64,000 nt of DNA from Lentibacillus saliphilus (GCF_019093865.1 NZ_JABJXD010000005.1:158886-222885); one strand, 5' to 3'. Shown: positions 34,503 through 43,810, counted from the first letter of the stretch. Made by a program: numbers and translations. Notes: generated from the sequence alone by a model not told the origin.

Positions 34503-34557
34503 TTATAATTAACTATAATAAGACATAACTAGTTATATCTAGTTATAATTAATTATA
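34503..34557. promoter_or_regulatory. Cluster of inverted repeats between yvgK and modA
   Basis: AACTAG-TTATAT-CTAGTT (34527-34544) and the perfect palindrome TATAATTAATTATA (34544-34557) lie side by side, and a variant TTATAATTAACTATAA is at 34503-34518. modA starts 18 bases after the last one. They are probable operators for the YvgK-like regulator, overlapping the modA promoter. Confidence 0.6.
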
Positions 34558-34574
34558 GTTAAGGAGATGCACTG

Positions 34575-35387
34575 ATGAGAAAACAGTTGTATGGCTTAAT
34601 GGTTCTAGTTTTGACGATGGTTATGTTAACGGTTTCAGGTTGTAGTAATGAGAATGATCATGAAAACGATCAGACGGAAAATGGCGCTTCAAAGGATACA
34701 CCAGCTGAATTGACAATTTCTGTCGCGGCGAGCTTAGCTGACGTTATGGAGGATATTAAGACAGACTATGAAGAAACACACAACGTCACATTAACCTTTA
34801 ACTTAGCGGGTTCAGGGACGCTGGCACAGCAAATTCAACAAGGTGCACCAGCAGATGCGTTTATTTCTGCCAACCAAAATTGGATGGATACGCTGGAAGA
34901 GGAAGGCTTGCTCGTAGACGATACGAGAGCAGACATCACAGGCAATCATCTTGTTTTAATTAAAACGCAATCATCTGATTTAAATTATGAATCCTTTACC
35001 GATGTGTCTGCTGATGAAGTTGATCAAGTCGCCGTCGGAAATCCAGAAAGTGTCCCAGCTGGAAAATATACAGAGCAAGCTTTAAAATCAATTGATAAAT
35101 GGGATGCATTAGAAGGTGTTATTGTGCTTGCGAAGGATGTGCGTCAAGTACTTACATATGTTGAAACAGGCAATGCTGAAGTTGGATTTGTGTATGAAAG
35201 TGACGCATTAATTTCCGATAAAGTAGATATTCTCGCGAAGTCAGAAGCGGGTATGCACGATCCAATCATTTATCCCGGCGCTGTCATTGCCGATAGTGAT
35301 TTTGTAGAGGAAGCAACAGCCTTTATTGAATACATGCAATCAGATGAAGCTCAACATAAATTGGCTGAATACGGATTTAATAAATAG
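34575..35387 (+). CDS. modA: Molybdate ABC transporter substrate-binding lipoprotein
   Basis: A 270-residue lipoprotein with lipobox VSGC (Cys23). ModA family markers are clear: ISVAASLADVMEDI at the start of the mature domain (anion-binding Ser in AAS), NLAGSGTLAQQIQQGAPADAFISA, GNPESVPAGKY and YVETGNAEVGFVY. It binds molybdate or tungstate outside the membrane. First of three genes; ATG follows AAGGAG. Confidence 0.94.
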   Translation: MRKQLYGLMVLVLTMVMLTVSGCSNENDHENDQTENGASKDTPAELTISVAASLADVMEDIKTDYEETHNVTLTFNLAGSGTLAQQIQQGAPADAFISANQNWMDTLEEEGLLVDDTRADITGNHLVLIKTQSSDLNYESFTDVSADEVDQVAVGNPESVPAGKYTEQALKSIDKWDALEGVIVLAKDVRQVLTYVETGNAEVGFVYESDALISDKVDILAKSEAGMHDPIIYPGAVIADSDFVEEATAFIEYMQSDEAQHKLAEYGFNK

Positions 35388-35397
35388 ACTGGAATGA

Positions 35398-36087
35398 ATG
35401 CCAATGTTTGACGAAAATTTATCCCCTTTATGGCTATCATTTAAAACAGCAGCGATTGCAACCGTCATCGTGTTTATCGTCGGTGTCTTTTTGGCGCGCG
35501 TTATTGCGAGACGTGATTTCCCTGGTAAAGGGATATTGGAAGCGATTTTCTTATTACCACTCGTCCTGCCGCCGACAGTTGTTGGATTTGCCTTGCTCGT
35601 CTTTTTTGGCAAGCATGGCCCAGTCGGCGTGTTTTTAGACAAATGGTTTGATACGCAAGTTGTTTTCACATGGAGTGCCGTCATTATTGCCGCGGTTGTT
35701 GTTGCATTCCCACTCATGTATCAAAGCGCGGCAGCAGCGTTTCAACAGTATGATGACAATGTGGAACGGGCTGCCTATACGATGGGAGCTTCCCGGTGGC
35801 GCGTGTTTTGGACCGTATCATTTCCTTTAGCATGGCCCGGGATTCTTTCAGGGACGGTATTAACATTTGCCCGCGCCCTCGGTGAATTTGGTGCCACCTT
35901 GATGCTGGCTGGGTATATACCAGGTGTGACGGATACGATCCCGTTATCAATCTATTTTGCGGTTGAGTCGGGTAATATGGAGAAGGCAACCTTCTGGGTC
36001 GTGATCATTATTGCGCTCGGCTTTAGTGCGATTTTATGGCTGAACTGGTGGAGCAAACGGAGTATGATGCGGTATCGGGAAAAGTAA
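35398..36087 (+). CDS. modB: Molybdate ABC transporter permease
   Basis: A 229-residue permease with five to six spans. Family markers: LPLVLPPTVVGFALLVFFG and the cytoplasmic coupling loop RAAYTMGASRWRVFWTVSFPLAWPG, then RALGEFGATLMLAG. It begins ten bases after modA and ends just before modC. Confidence 0.94.
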   Translation: MPMFDENLSPLWLSFKTAAIATVIVFIVGVFLARVIARRDFPGKGILEAIFLLPLVLPPTVVGFALLVFFGKHGPVGVFLDKWFDTQVVFTWSAVIIAAVVVAFPLMYQSAAAAFQQYDDNVERAAYTMGASRWRVFWTVSFPLAWPGILSGTVLTFARALGEFGATLMLAGYIPGVTDTIPLSIYFAVESGNMEKATFWVVIIIALGFSAILWLNWWSKRSMMRYREK

Positions 36088-36104
36088 GTCAGGGAGGTGG
36101 ACGT

Positions 36105-36737
36105 ATGCTGCACGTTAATATTCAAAAACAACTGAACCATTTCACGCTGGACACAGCTTTTGAGGTTGGGCAGGAAATCGTCGTTTTGTTTGGCCCATCT
36201 GGTTCAGGCAAAACAACTGTCCTCAATAGTATCGCTGGACTCGTTAAGCCAGATAGTGGCCGTATTGTGTTAAATGAGCGGTGTTTATACGAAAAAGGCG
36301 GCCTGAACTTAGCCCCACAGCATCGACAGATCGGTTATTTGTTTCAAGACTATGCGCTATTCCCGCATATGACGGTTTGGAAAAATATTATGTATGGGGC
36401 AAAAACAGAAGCATTGGCAGAAAAGCTGATGAGGCAGTTAGGCATTGATCATTTAAAGACACAATACCCGCTACAAATTTCCGGTGGGGAAAAGCAGCGT
36501 GTCGCCATCGCCCGAGCCCTGGCTACAGAGCCGGAGCTGCTTTTGTTGGACGAGCCGTTTTCGGCACTTGATGATGAAACCCGGGCGAAAGGTCATCAAG
36601 AACTGCTTAATCTCCATCAGCTGTGGAAAATTCCGATCGTCATCGTCACACATTCTCATGCAGAAGCAGAAAAACTCGGTGATCGGATTATGTACATTCA
36701 TAAAGGCGAACTCCAGCCGGAGATGGTTCGAGGTTAA
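36105..36737 (+). CDS. modC: Molybdate ABC transporter ATPase, short form without TOBE domain
   Basis: A 210-residue ATPase. Walker A is GPSGSGKTTVL, the Q-loop YLFQDYALFPHM, the signature ISGGEKQR, Walker B LLLLDEPFSALD and the switch VTHSHAE. Typical ModC has about 350 residues with a C-terminal TOBE/Mop domain that binds molybdate; here the protein stops soon after the switch region. Regulation by molybdate may therefore rest on the YvgK-like protein. ATG at 36105 has GGGAGGTGG; the frame opens earlier at 36036 without a site. Confidence 0.9.
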   Translation: MLHVNIQKQLNHFTLDTAFEVGQEIVVLFGPSGSGKTTVLNSIAGLVKPDSGRIVLNERCLYEKGGLNLAPQHRQIGYLFQDYALFPHMTVWKNIMYGAKTEALAEKLMRQLGIDHLKTQYPLQISGGEKQRVAIARALATEPELLLLDEPFSALDDETRAKGHQELLNLHQLWKIPIVIVTHSHAEAEKLGDRIMYIHKGELQPEMVRG

Positions 36738-36772
36738 CGTTGATATGTGGCTTCATCAGTCACACAATTAAA

Positions 36773-36811
36773 AGACAGGACACGCTTGATCAATTCAAGT
36801 GTGTCCTGTCT
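36773..36811 (+). terminator. Strong terminator after modABC
   Basis: A 17-base stem beginning AGACAGGACACGCTTGA, with one wobble pair, closes a five-base loop and is followed by TGTTTT. Confidence 0.85.
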
Positions 36812-37001
36812 TGTTTTAAACTACGTCGTGAGTTCAAAGAGGATGCTCTCTAACATGCTAGAATTAGGTCATAACAAAATTTATCTTTTCGACAAAATAA
36901 GGCAAAATGCCACGCTTGATTATGATATCTTTGGCTTAGCATAGGGCTTTTAACGTTTTAAGCTTTGTCTCAGTCTCTCTGAAAAGAAGGAGCCATTTCA
37001 A

Positions 37002-38507
37002 ATGTTAGGTCGAATATTCATGCTGGAATTAGGCAATGACAAAGGTTTAAGGTCATTCAAGAATGTTATTAAACTATTTCTTACGTATATTTTACCCAAT
37101 ACCGCAGCGGTTATCGCTGCTGGTGCACTCGGAATACAATCATTTTATCATCCAAAGGACATGCTTTTGTTTGTCGTAGGGTTAAATGTATCCGTGACGA
37201 TCATTGTCCAATACATTTCCCAAAGACATATCTTTGGTACGTTAGAAAATGAAGCGTTGTTGACGTTTATACCTACAAAAGTAGCGTCGTTTGTTATGCG
37301 GCGTTTGTTCTTTTTCTTTACAAAAGCGTATGTCCCAGTTTTAATATTTAGCGTCGTGTTCCTCAGCTACTTTGTTCCAGGTAACGGACTTCTATTTATG
37401 ATAACGTTCGTTACTTCTGTCGTTATCATCGTTTATTTCCAGGTTTATTTAGCGATGATGATTCGCTATGTTACCAACACAATGAATGCAGTGCTTCTGC
37501 AAACATTCCAAGTTGTATTTTTCTCGCTATCCTTTATGTATCTATTGTTTTTCTGGATGTTATCTGGGATTTATGTTCTGGAAACGTTGGAAGACTATTT
37601 TGACGGAGCGATCATGCCTGCAATTCAAGTGAATCCGTTCTATTTCTCCATCCTAATGATGATCGTTGCGATGATCGCTTTTTGCTTTATGCTTTGCATC
37701 AAGCGCGTCCATATAACGACTTTAATTCCAAATCGAAATCTGAGTCTTAATCTTCCAACGGCAAGAATGGAACAGTTATTTCAACGGCTATATGGGGCAG
37801 GTTTATCAGATGTCCAGACATTGTTATTTGCGAAAGATATAAAAGACGTTTTCAGAAATAGTAAAGTGCTTATCACGACGTTTGGACTTTACCATGTTAT
37901 AAATATGGTTTTTATGAGTGTGTTTTTCTTTCTGTCTCTCAGAACAGATCCAGGCTTGTTCATAGCGAAGTTTTATTTAGGGTGGATTCTTGGACTGCTG
38001 GTGTTCGTGTTTTTATTGAGTGCGGGTTATAAAGACATTCTCGACATTCGTCATGACGAAGATGTTTTAAAAAGCTATCATATTCCTTTATCAAAATTAG
38101 AAGTCATTCTAGCAAAAACAAATGTCTTACGTGCATTTATCTCCCCTAAAATTACAAGTATGTATGTCGTATTTATTGTTTCTCTACTCATCATGAATGC
38201 CTACACCTTGGCAGCTATATTTCTATTCAATTACTTACAATGCTTTTTATGGAGGAAGATCTTCGAATTATGGCGGGTGAAACAAGCGAACGATAAAATG
38301 TTTAGGGGTCATGTCATGTTTTCTGTAGTGAATGTCATGCTCATACTCGTTTCCGTATATGTGTTATTACAGCTATTCAGTAGCACACCAGCACATGGCT
38401 TTCTGTTTCAGAGCATGTTTTTAGGTGCAACTTTGCTCCTTTATGTCTTCAATGTAATGATGTTTAAGCACATGTTAATTAATGAGGGAGGCGATAAGTA
38501 TGCTTGA
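37002..38507 (+). CDS. Large polytopic membrane protein, ABC exporter permease
   Basis: A 501-residue membrane protein with about 12 spans, two hydrophobic halves separated by a polar region near 245-300. It has no recognisable enzyme motif. The ATPase gene starts eight bases before its stop, so the two form a two-gene transporter. The architecture resembles the permease at 443-1879 in size and span number, but I see no clear sequence identity between them. ATG follows AAGAAGGAG. Substrate unknown. Confidence 0.75.
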   Translation: MLGRIFMLELGNDKGLRSFKNVIKLFLTYILPNTAAVIAAGALGIQSFYHPKDMLLFVVGLNVSVTIIVQYISQRHIFGTLENEALLTFIPTKVASFVMRRLFFFFTKAYVPVLIFSVVFLSYFVPGNGLLFMITFVTSVVIIVYFQVYLAMMIRYVTNTMNAVLLQTFQVVFFSLSFMYLLFFWMLSGIYVLETLEDYFDGAIMPAIQVNPFYFSILMMIVAMIAFCFMLCIKRVHITTLIPNRNLSLNLPTARMEQLFQRLYGAGLSDVQTLLFAKDIKDVFRNSKVLITTFGLYHVINMVFMSVFFFLSLRTDPGLFIAKFYLGWILGLLVFVFLLSAGYKDILDIRHDEDVLKSYHIPLSKLEVILAKTNVLRAFISPKITSMYVVFIVSLLIMNAYTLAAIFLFNYLQCFLWRKIFELWRVKQANDKMFRGHVMFSVVNVMLILVSVYVLLQLFSSTPAHGFLFQSMFLGATLLLYVFNVMMFKHMLINEGGDKYA

Positions 38508-39162
38508 GGTTCATGATTTATCTTTTTCGTACGATGACGAGACAATTGTACTTGATCGTGTGTCGTTCATCTTGAAGAAAGGATGTATTCATGCTTTGTT
38601 AGGTGTGAATGGTTCAGGTAAGACGACGCTTTTTGATTGTTTAAGTGGGTTATTAAAAAGCGATGTAACCCTGGATCAAAACGTGCTTCAAAACAAACTC
38701 CTGTATATCAAGGATGACATGCATTTTTATAAAAACTTAACTGGAAGGGAGTTTGTCGATCTGATCTTTTCTTTGAAAAAGAAACGATTAGATGTGCATC
38801 AATTTAACACCTTGCTTGAGACATTAAAAATGGCTCATAAAAAAGATGATCGACTATCCTCATACTCTTTAGGGACGAAACAGAAGCTCGTTTTAATTAT
38901 AGGTTTCTTGATGGATTATGACTATATTTTGATGGATGAGCCTTTTGCTGCAATTGATTTCATTTCAGTGGATGTCATCACTCAATTTTTAAAAAACCTG
39001 AAAGAAGACGGTAAAACAATCGTTGTGTCCACTCATCAAATAGATATCGCACAGGAGATGGCTGACGATATTTTGTTTTTGAATGATGGCCACGTGCATC
39101 AAATTCCGAACCAATTTAAAACACCAAACGACTTAAAAAACTATATCCGGGTAACTGTATGA
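38500..39162 (+). CDS. ABC transporter ATP-binding protein
   Basis: A 220-residue ATPase. Walker A is GVNGSGKTTLFD. The signature is degenerate (SSYSLGTKQKL in place of LSGGQ), as is common in ABC-2 type exporters such as those for bacteriocins and drugs. Walker B is YILMDEPFAAID and the switch is STHQ. It partners with the overlapping permease. ATG at 38500 has GGGAGGCG upstream. Note that the edge ATPase at 1-414 also has a divergent signature. Confidence 0.88.
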   Translation: MLEVHDLSFSYDDETIVLDRVSFILKKGCIHALLGVNGSGKTTLFDCLSGLLKSDVTLDQNVLQNKLLYIKDDMHFYKNLTGREFVDLIFSLKKKRLDVHQFNTLLETLKMAHKKDDRLSSYSLGTKQKLVLIIGFLMDYDYILMDEPFAAIDFISVDVITQFLKNLKEDGKTIVVSTHQIDIAQEMADDILFLNDGHVHQIPNQFKTPNDLKNYIRVTV

Positions 39163-39194
39163 TAGTGCCCATTATCGCAGCTGAATTCGTTTAT

Positions 39195-40175
39195 TTAATT
39201 GCCACCACCGCTGTTCGCTGACGCAGCCGAAGCAGCGACAACTGCAGCGGTCATAGCTGCCTGCTGAGCTTGTACGATCGTCTCCATCGTCGTATACAAG
39301 CTCGTATTGACGATATCCCCATGCGTCAGTTGACTTTTGACATGAAAATGAACAGCTAGCATAACGTTAAAATCATTTTGCCATCTAAAATGCTTTCTAT
39401 TTTTTAAGGTTGTATACATATCTTTAATGTCATCCATGTCATATTGATCTTCAGGCAATAGAGCGAGGAGACCCATGACTGCATAATAGGCGAGCTTAGT
39501 GCTGAAACCGTTCTGATGAAAACGATCATAAACTTGAATTGTACGATCAAGCAAAACGTCTTCATTTTCGTCTTTTGACATCGCTAGAATATGACTTAGA
39601 AATTGCAGGTTATTGCCAAATGTAAAGCCGTTTTTCCGTAGATTGGAATAGAAATAGCCACTTTTTTGAATCGATTTCTCGTGTTCAGAGACGGTTGCTA
39701 AAAGGGTTGCCATCGGATAATCTTCCTTGGACGTAAGAAATCTGTGCTCACTTTTCATGTGCTCATACATATCTTGAGCTTTTTTGATGATGGTCTGTTC
39801 CTGTTGGTCGTCATCACTGTTTATTAAGACAGTAAGTGCTGCTATATATGTATAAGGCCCTCTGCCAAAAGACGTACGAATGAGTTGATCGTATAGGTTG
39901 AACATATTTTCAATTTTTTCTTCCGGCTCTGTAAAATGGATATCTAGCATTGCGGCGGCTGTAAACCTTGAATAAGACCGCATTGTGGAAAATAACGTTG
40001 CGCGCTTTTTTATAAGGTCCGCTATTCTAATGAACTGTTCAAGGTTGAAGGGCTTATCACTGACCGCATAGCTTGAGGCGACTGCCATTAATACCTGCTT
40101 ATTTGGAACGTTCCACTTAAGTCGTGAATGAAGTTGGTCGAAGGTCGTAAAGAATTGCTCCAGTTCTTGATTCAT
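39195..40175 (-). CDS. DUF4003-family protein
   Basis: A 326-residue, mostly helical soluble protein that I recognise as DUF4003-like. It is rich in short helical pairs (FIRIADLIKKRATLF, NMFNLYDQLIRTSFGRGPYTYIAALTVL) and ends in an unusual low-complexity tail of Ala/Ser/Gly (MTAAVVAASAASANSGGGN). Function unknown. The ATG has AAAAGGAGC. It is convergent with the ABC ATPase and transcribed alone. Confidence 0.7.
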   Translation of the reverse strand: MNQELEQFFTTFDQLHSRLKWNVPNKQVLMAVASSYAVSDKPFNLEQFIRIADLIKKRATLFSTMRSYSRFTAAAMLDIHFTEPEEKIENMFNLYDQLIRTSFGRGPYTYIAALTVLINSDDDQQEQTIIKKAQDMYEHMKSEHRFLTSKEDYPMATLLATVSEHEKSIQKSGYFYSNLRKNGFTFGNNLQFLSHILAMSKDENEDVLLDRTIQVYDRFHQNGFSTKLAYYAVMGLLALLPEDQYDMDDIKDMYTTLKNRKHFRWQNDFNVMLAVHFHVKSQLTHGDIVNTSLYTTMETIVQAQQAAMTAAVVAASAASANSGGGN

Positions 40176-40363
40176 GGGTCATGCTCCTTTTGCGCGTAAT
40201 AGGTGTTTTCGTATTGCTCTCTTACGTGTTTATACGTTACAGAACGCGAAAAAGATTCATTCACCTTACGCTGAGCCCTTTGACATCGTTAATTCTGCAA
40301 CGCACAGATTGAAATGTCATTCTAACAATAAGACAATCCATATTCGTATACACAAAAAAACTA

Positions 40364-40388
40364 CCCAAGCTGTATAGAACAGCTTGGG
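40364..40388 (-). terminator. Terminator of the CAP-domain lipoprotein gene
   Basis: CCCAAGCTGT pairs with ACAGCTTGGG; on the minus strand TAGTTTTTTTG follows. Confidence 0.88.
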
Positions 40389-40402
40389 CAGTGTTAACGT
40401 GC

Positions 40403-41074
40403 TTACTTTTGGATGAACATTTGCGTCCAGTAATGGCCGTTGGATACATACCCGACACCGATATGGGTGAAGGACGGCTTTAAAATATTAGCGCGGTGTC
40501 CTTCACTGTTCATCCACGCATTCACAACTTCCTGGGGTGTAGGCTGACCCTTGGCGATATTCTCACCAGCTGACTTGTAGGTAACACCAAACTGACGCAT
40601 CATTTCAAAGGGCGACCCATACGTTGGACTAGTATGAGAAAAGTATCCTTCTGTTTGCATGTTTTGTGACTTTTGCAAGGCAACTTTACTTAACAATTCA
40701 TCTGCAACCAATGGCTTTAAGCCAGCCTTTTGGCGTTCTTGATTCGTTAATGAAATGACCGCAGACGTATATTCATTCATTCCTTCTGTCGGCTGTGTTT
40801 CTGGACGATTACGTTCTTGTGCATCAAGCTCGCGGTCGGCACGCCCGTGTGTAGTTGGGACTCGAACATCACTGTCGGTCACTGGATTCCAACGGGTGTT
40901 CTCCGTTGTGATTTTGTCGTTTGATGTATCAGTTGGTGGATGCTCGCTACTCGAATCTTCTGTAGTCGCAGCTGAAATGTTTAAGTTATTATCATCCATC
41001 GCACCATTGTTGTCCATACACCCGGTCAGTACAATAAGTAAAAGCAATAACGTTATAAACAAGATCTTTTTCAT
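40403..41074 (-). CDS. CAP-domain (SCP/PR1-like, YkwD-type) lipoprotein
   Basis: A 223-residue lipoprotein with lipobox LTGC (Cys19), a Ser/Thr/Asp-rich linker of about 85 residues and a C-terminal CAP domain. CAP motifs: NQERQKAGLKPLVADELLSKVA, SQNMQTEGYFSHTSP, SAGENIAKG, WMNSEGHRANIL and THIGVGY. Members of this YkwD-like group are secreted or spore-associated; their biochemical role in bacteria is unclear. ATG at 41074 follows AAGGAGATG. Confidence 0.9.
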   Translation of the reverse strand: MKKILFITLLLLLIVLTGCMDNNGAMDDNNLNISAATTEDSSSEHPPTDTSNDKITTENTRWNPVTDSDVRVPTTHGRADRELDAQERNRPETQPTEGMNEYTSAVISLTNQERQKAGLKPLVADELLSKVALQKSQNMQTEGYFSHTSPTYGSPFEMMRQFGVTYKSAGENIAKGQPTPQEVVNAWMNSEGHRANILKPSFTHIGVGYVSNGHYWTQMFIQK

Positions 41075-41205
41075 TTTACACATCTCCTTCAACACTCTTT
41101 TCGTATAGCGTGTGCGATAGAAGGAATTTTATAAGTGTAAAAGAAGAAAAACCTGCTCGTAATAATGATTCATTCTCATAGAGCGCTTATGCTCCCCAAT
41201 ATAAA

Positions 41206-42072
41206 CTATAATTCAAACGTCATGCGATCCTCCGCAATGTGAAACCCACGTGCTTCTAATTCACGTCTGGCATCACTGTTCTTTGGGATCACAGGATTAC
41301 CGTGGTTTAAATGCGTAAAGTAAATGTCACATACGTCTGTGAGTGCTGCCAGTCTCGTCATCGTATCGGACATAAGCGGGTGGGGGATTTCACGAAAATC
41401 CCGGCCAATCCCTGCAAGATCATGTTTAGAAAAAAAAGTTCCATCTAAAAGGCACATATCCGCCTCGTGACAGGCATCGGCAATATCAATGTGCCAATCC
41501 TCCCATTTGTCAATGTCGGGAATATAGAGGGCTTTTTTATGTGGGCCTTCAATCCAAAAACCGAATGTCTCGGAAAATTCATTGCGATGCGGCACGTCTA
41601 CAGGCGTTACTTTAACCCGGTCATTTAGCTGCTGTGCATGCCCGTCGCTCAAAGCGTTCACTTCAATGTTCCCAAGTTCTATGAGCTGTCGCCACGGTGC
41701 TTCAGTTTCAAGAAACTGTTTCATCCGCTCGCCAGTGAAAATAGGGATGTGTCTCGTATTCATCGCTTCCCGGCCAAGGAATAGAAGCCCTGGATAGTGG
41801 CCGAGGTGCGCATGGGTTAGAAAAATGCTCTCCATGCGCCGTCCTTCTAGACCAAACTGTCTCTGAAGTGCAATCATTTGCGTTTTTATATCAGGCGTGG
41901 CATCAATCAAGTGCCAGCTTTTTTCTTCAGGTAATACAATAGCGAGTGCTGCTGCCTGCCGTGCGTAGGCGGGATCGTCCATTGCCTGCAAACAATTAGC
42001 GCAAAAGCAGTTTGGCTGTGGTAATCCAGCATCCTGCGCTGTTCCTAATACGTGTAACAAAACCTTGCTCAT
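41206..42072 (-). CDS. PqqB-like metallo-beta-lactamase-fold hydrolase
   Basis: A 288-residue protein. The N-terminus (LGTAQDAGLPQPNCFCANC) carries the cysteine cluster that holds a structural zinc in PqqB. The active site has a complete metallo-beta-lactamase motif THAHLGHYPG (H-x-H-x-G-H), plus later ligands in PDIDKWE, LLDGTFF and FTHLNHGNP. PqqB in pyrroloquinoline quinone synthesis acts on the tyrosine ring. No other pqq genes are seen here. It overlaps the end of the upstream NhaC-type transporter gene and so belongs to the unit headed by two T-boxes. Start at ATG with AAGGAGAC. Confidence 0.82.
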   Translation of the reverse strand: MSKVLLHVLGTAQDAGLPQPNCFCANCLQAMDDPAYARQAAALAIVLPEEKSWHLIDATPDIKTQMIALQRQFGLEGRRMESIFLTHAHLGHYPGLLFLGREAMNTRHIPIFTGERMKQFLETEAPWRQLIELGNIEVNALSDGHAQQLNDRVKVTPVDVPHRNEFSETFGFWIEGPHKKALYIPDIDKWEDWHIDIADACHEADMCLLDGTFFSKHDLAGIGRDFREIPHPLMSDTMTRLAALTDVCDIYFTHLNHGNPVIPKNSDARRELEARGFHIAEDRMTFEL

Positions 42073-43490
42073 ATCGCGATGTCTCCTTTTTGATCCACAG
42101 CTACCGCGTCGGACCCGTAATTTTTCCGAGTGATCGTCCAACCGGTAAAGCCAAATATAATATTAATGAGTGGTACGAGAATGACAAAGAACGCAAATGG
42201 AATAAATTGACCAGGACTAATGCCGAATAAACCTGAAGCAAACACAGCCGGAACCCCCCAGGGAACGAGGTTAATCCCAACAGTACCAGCCGATTCCACA
42301 CAACGTGATAAATTTTTCGTATCAATGTTCATCTCCTTAAATTTATGAACAAACGTTCTTGCTGGCAAAATAATCGCTAAAAACTGTGCCCCGCTCGCAA
42401 AAGCGACTACGAACGTGGAAAGAATGGTTGACAGAATTAAGCTTCCTGTTGATTGAACCCGTGCCATCATTTTTCGCGTTAACACGTCAAATGCCCCCGA
42501 TTCTTCCAGCACACCACCGAGTGCTGTTGCAAGAATGAGCAGTGCAACGGTGCTGAGCATAGACGTTAACCCACCGCGATTGAGGAGGGAATCAAGTGAT
42601 GCGACCCCAGACTCTCCGGTAAACCCACGCGTCATTACTTGCATAATCTCTGATACGGATGTTCCTTGCACGATGACGGCGAGAAGAGCTCCTGCTAACG
42701 CCACACTTGTGAGCGCAGGAATTGCCGGCATACGCAGCATCATAAGGACAATTGTGAACACGGGCATCAGTAATAAGAGTGGATGAATGACGAATAAATC
42801 ATTAAGGCCATTTGTAATGCCAGTGATGATATCTGAATCAGCCTGACCGACGCCCGAGCCTGTGTTGCTAACGAACCAGTAAAGGACGAGTGCGATGATA
42901 AAGGCTGGAATCGTATCCCAAAGCATATGTTTAATATGACTGAACAGATCGGTTTCTGCCATAGCTGGTGCGATATTCGTTGTGTCTGACAGAGGTGAGA
43001 GCTTATCACCAAAAAATGCGCCAGATATAACAGCTCCACCTACGAGGCCGGCTGGGAAGCCAAGTCCTTCACCAATCGCCATAAATGCGAGTCCAACCGT
43101 TGCGATAGACGTAAAAGAACTACCTAAAGTGATTGATACGATTCCTGTAATGAGTGCAACAACCGGAATGAATATTGACGGATCAATAATTGATAAACCG
43201 TAGTAAATGATCGTTGGAATGACACCGCTCGCCATCCATGATCCGACGATGACCCCGATAATGAGTAATATAAACACAGCCGGTAAAGCACGTCCGACGC
43301 CATTCGTCAGCATCGATTGAATCTCAGTCCATTTCCACCCAGCAATAGCTGCTACACTAGCGGCTGCAATCATGCCGATGATGAGCGGCATGTGCATACC
43401 TGCTTTCCATACAAATACAGACATAGATGCTGCAATGATTAAAGCGAGAATCGGAATGATCGCCAATCCCGCTGATAGTTCCTTCTTCAT
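42069..43490 (-). CDS. NhaC-family transporter, T-box controlled
   Basis: A 473-residue secondary transporter with about 11-12 spans. The NhaC signature is clear: SITLGSSFTSIATVGLAFM, GAVISGAFFGDKLSPLSDTTNIAPA, and SAGTVGINLVPWGVPAVFASG. Family members exchange Na+ or H+, in some cases for an organic anion such as malate/lactate. Tyrosine-specific T-box leaders before NhaC-type genes have been used to predict tyrosine uptake; the two T-boxes upstream make that the best hypothesis here. ATG at 43490 is behind GGGAGATG. The PqqB-like gene follows with a four-base overlap. Confidence 0.88.
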   Translation of the reverse strand: MKKELSAGLAIIPILALIIAASMSVFVWKAGMHMPLIIGMIAAASVAAIAGWKWTEIQSMLTNGVGRALPAVFILLIIGVIVGSWMASGVIPTIIYYGLSIIDPSIFIPVVALITGIVSITLGSSFTSIATVGLAFMAIGEGLGFPAGLVGGAVISGAFFGDKLSPLSDTTNIAPAMAETDLFSHIKHMLWDTIPAFIIALVLYWFVSNTGSGVGQADSDIITGITNGLNDLFVIHPLLLLMPVFTIVLMMLRMPAIPALTSVALAGALLAVIVQGTSVSEIMQVMTRGFTGESGVASLDSLLNRGGLTSMLSTVALLILATALGGVLEESGAFDVLTRKMMARVQSTGSLILSTILSTFVVAFASGAQFLAIILPARTFVHKFKEMNIDTKNLSRCVESAGTVGINLVPWGVPAVFASGLFGISPGQFIPFAFFVILVPLINIIFGFTGWTITRKNYGSDAVAVDQKGDIAI

Positions 43491-43578
43491 GTTATCATCT
43501 CCCAATCGTTTATATGTGATGTCAAAAGGCCCAACCCACGAACCAAGTCGTCCTTTTTTCGTCATTTTTATATGTGAT

Positions 43579-43758
43579 CGCTACGGAAAAACACTACGCT
43601 TTCCGTGGGCGGCTGATGAGCCTCGGGCCAACAGGATGTTGGTCATGAAGGCGTTGCGACATGACGTCGCGGTTTTAGCCTTCCAACCGCTCGCACTGCG
43701 GGGTCTCACCTAGGCCTCTGCTCCCACTGGAGTCTTCGTATTTTTCCTTCGCTATGAG
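43579..43758. repeat. Dispersed repeat, copy A
   Basis: It shares with copy B (48126-48378) the segments CGGGCCAACAGGATGTTGGTC, ATGAAGGCGT, TAGCCTTCC and GCACTGYGGGGTCT, in the same order and direction. Its ends differ (TACGGAAAAACACTACG inverted against CGTATTTTTCCTTCG). It lies between the T-box terminators and the NhaC-type start codon. Confidence 0.75.
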
Positions 43759-43810
43759 TTACTAGCGATATAATCGTTCATAAAGCCGTTTTGTGTGAAA
43801 ATAAGATAAA

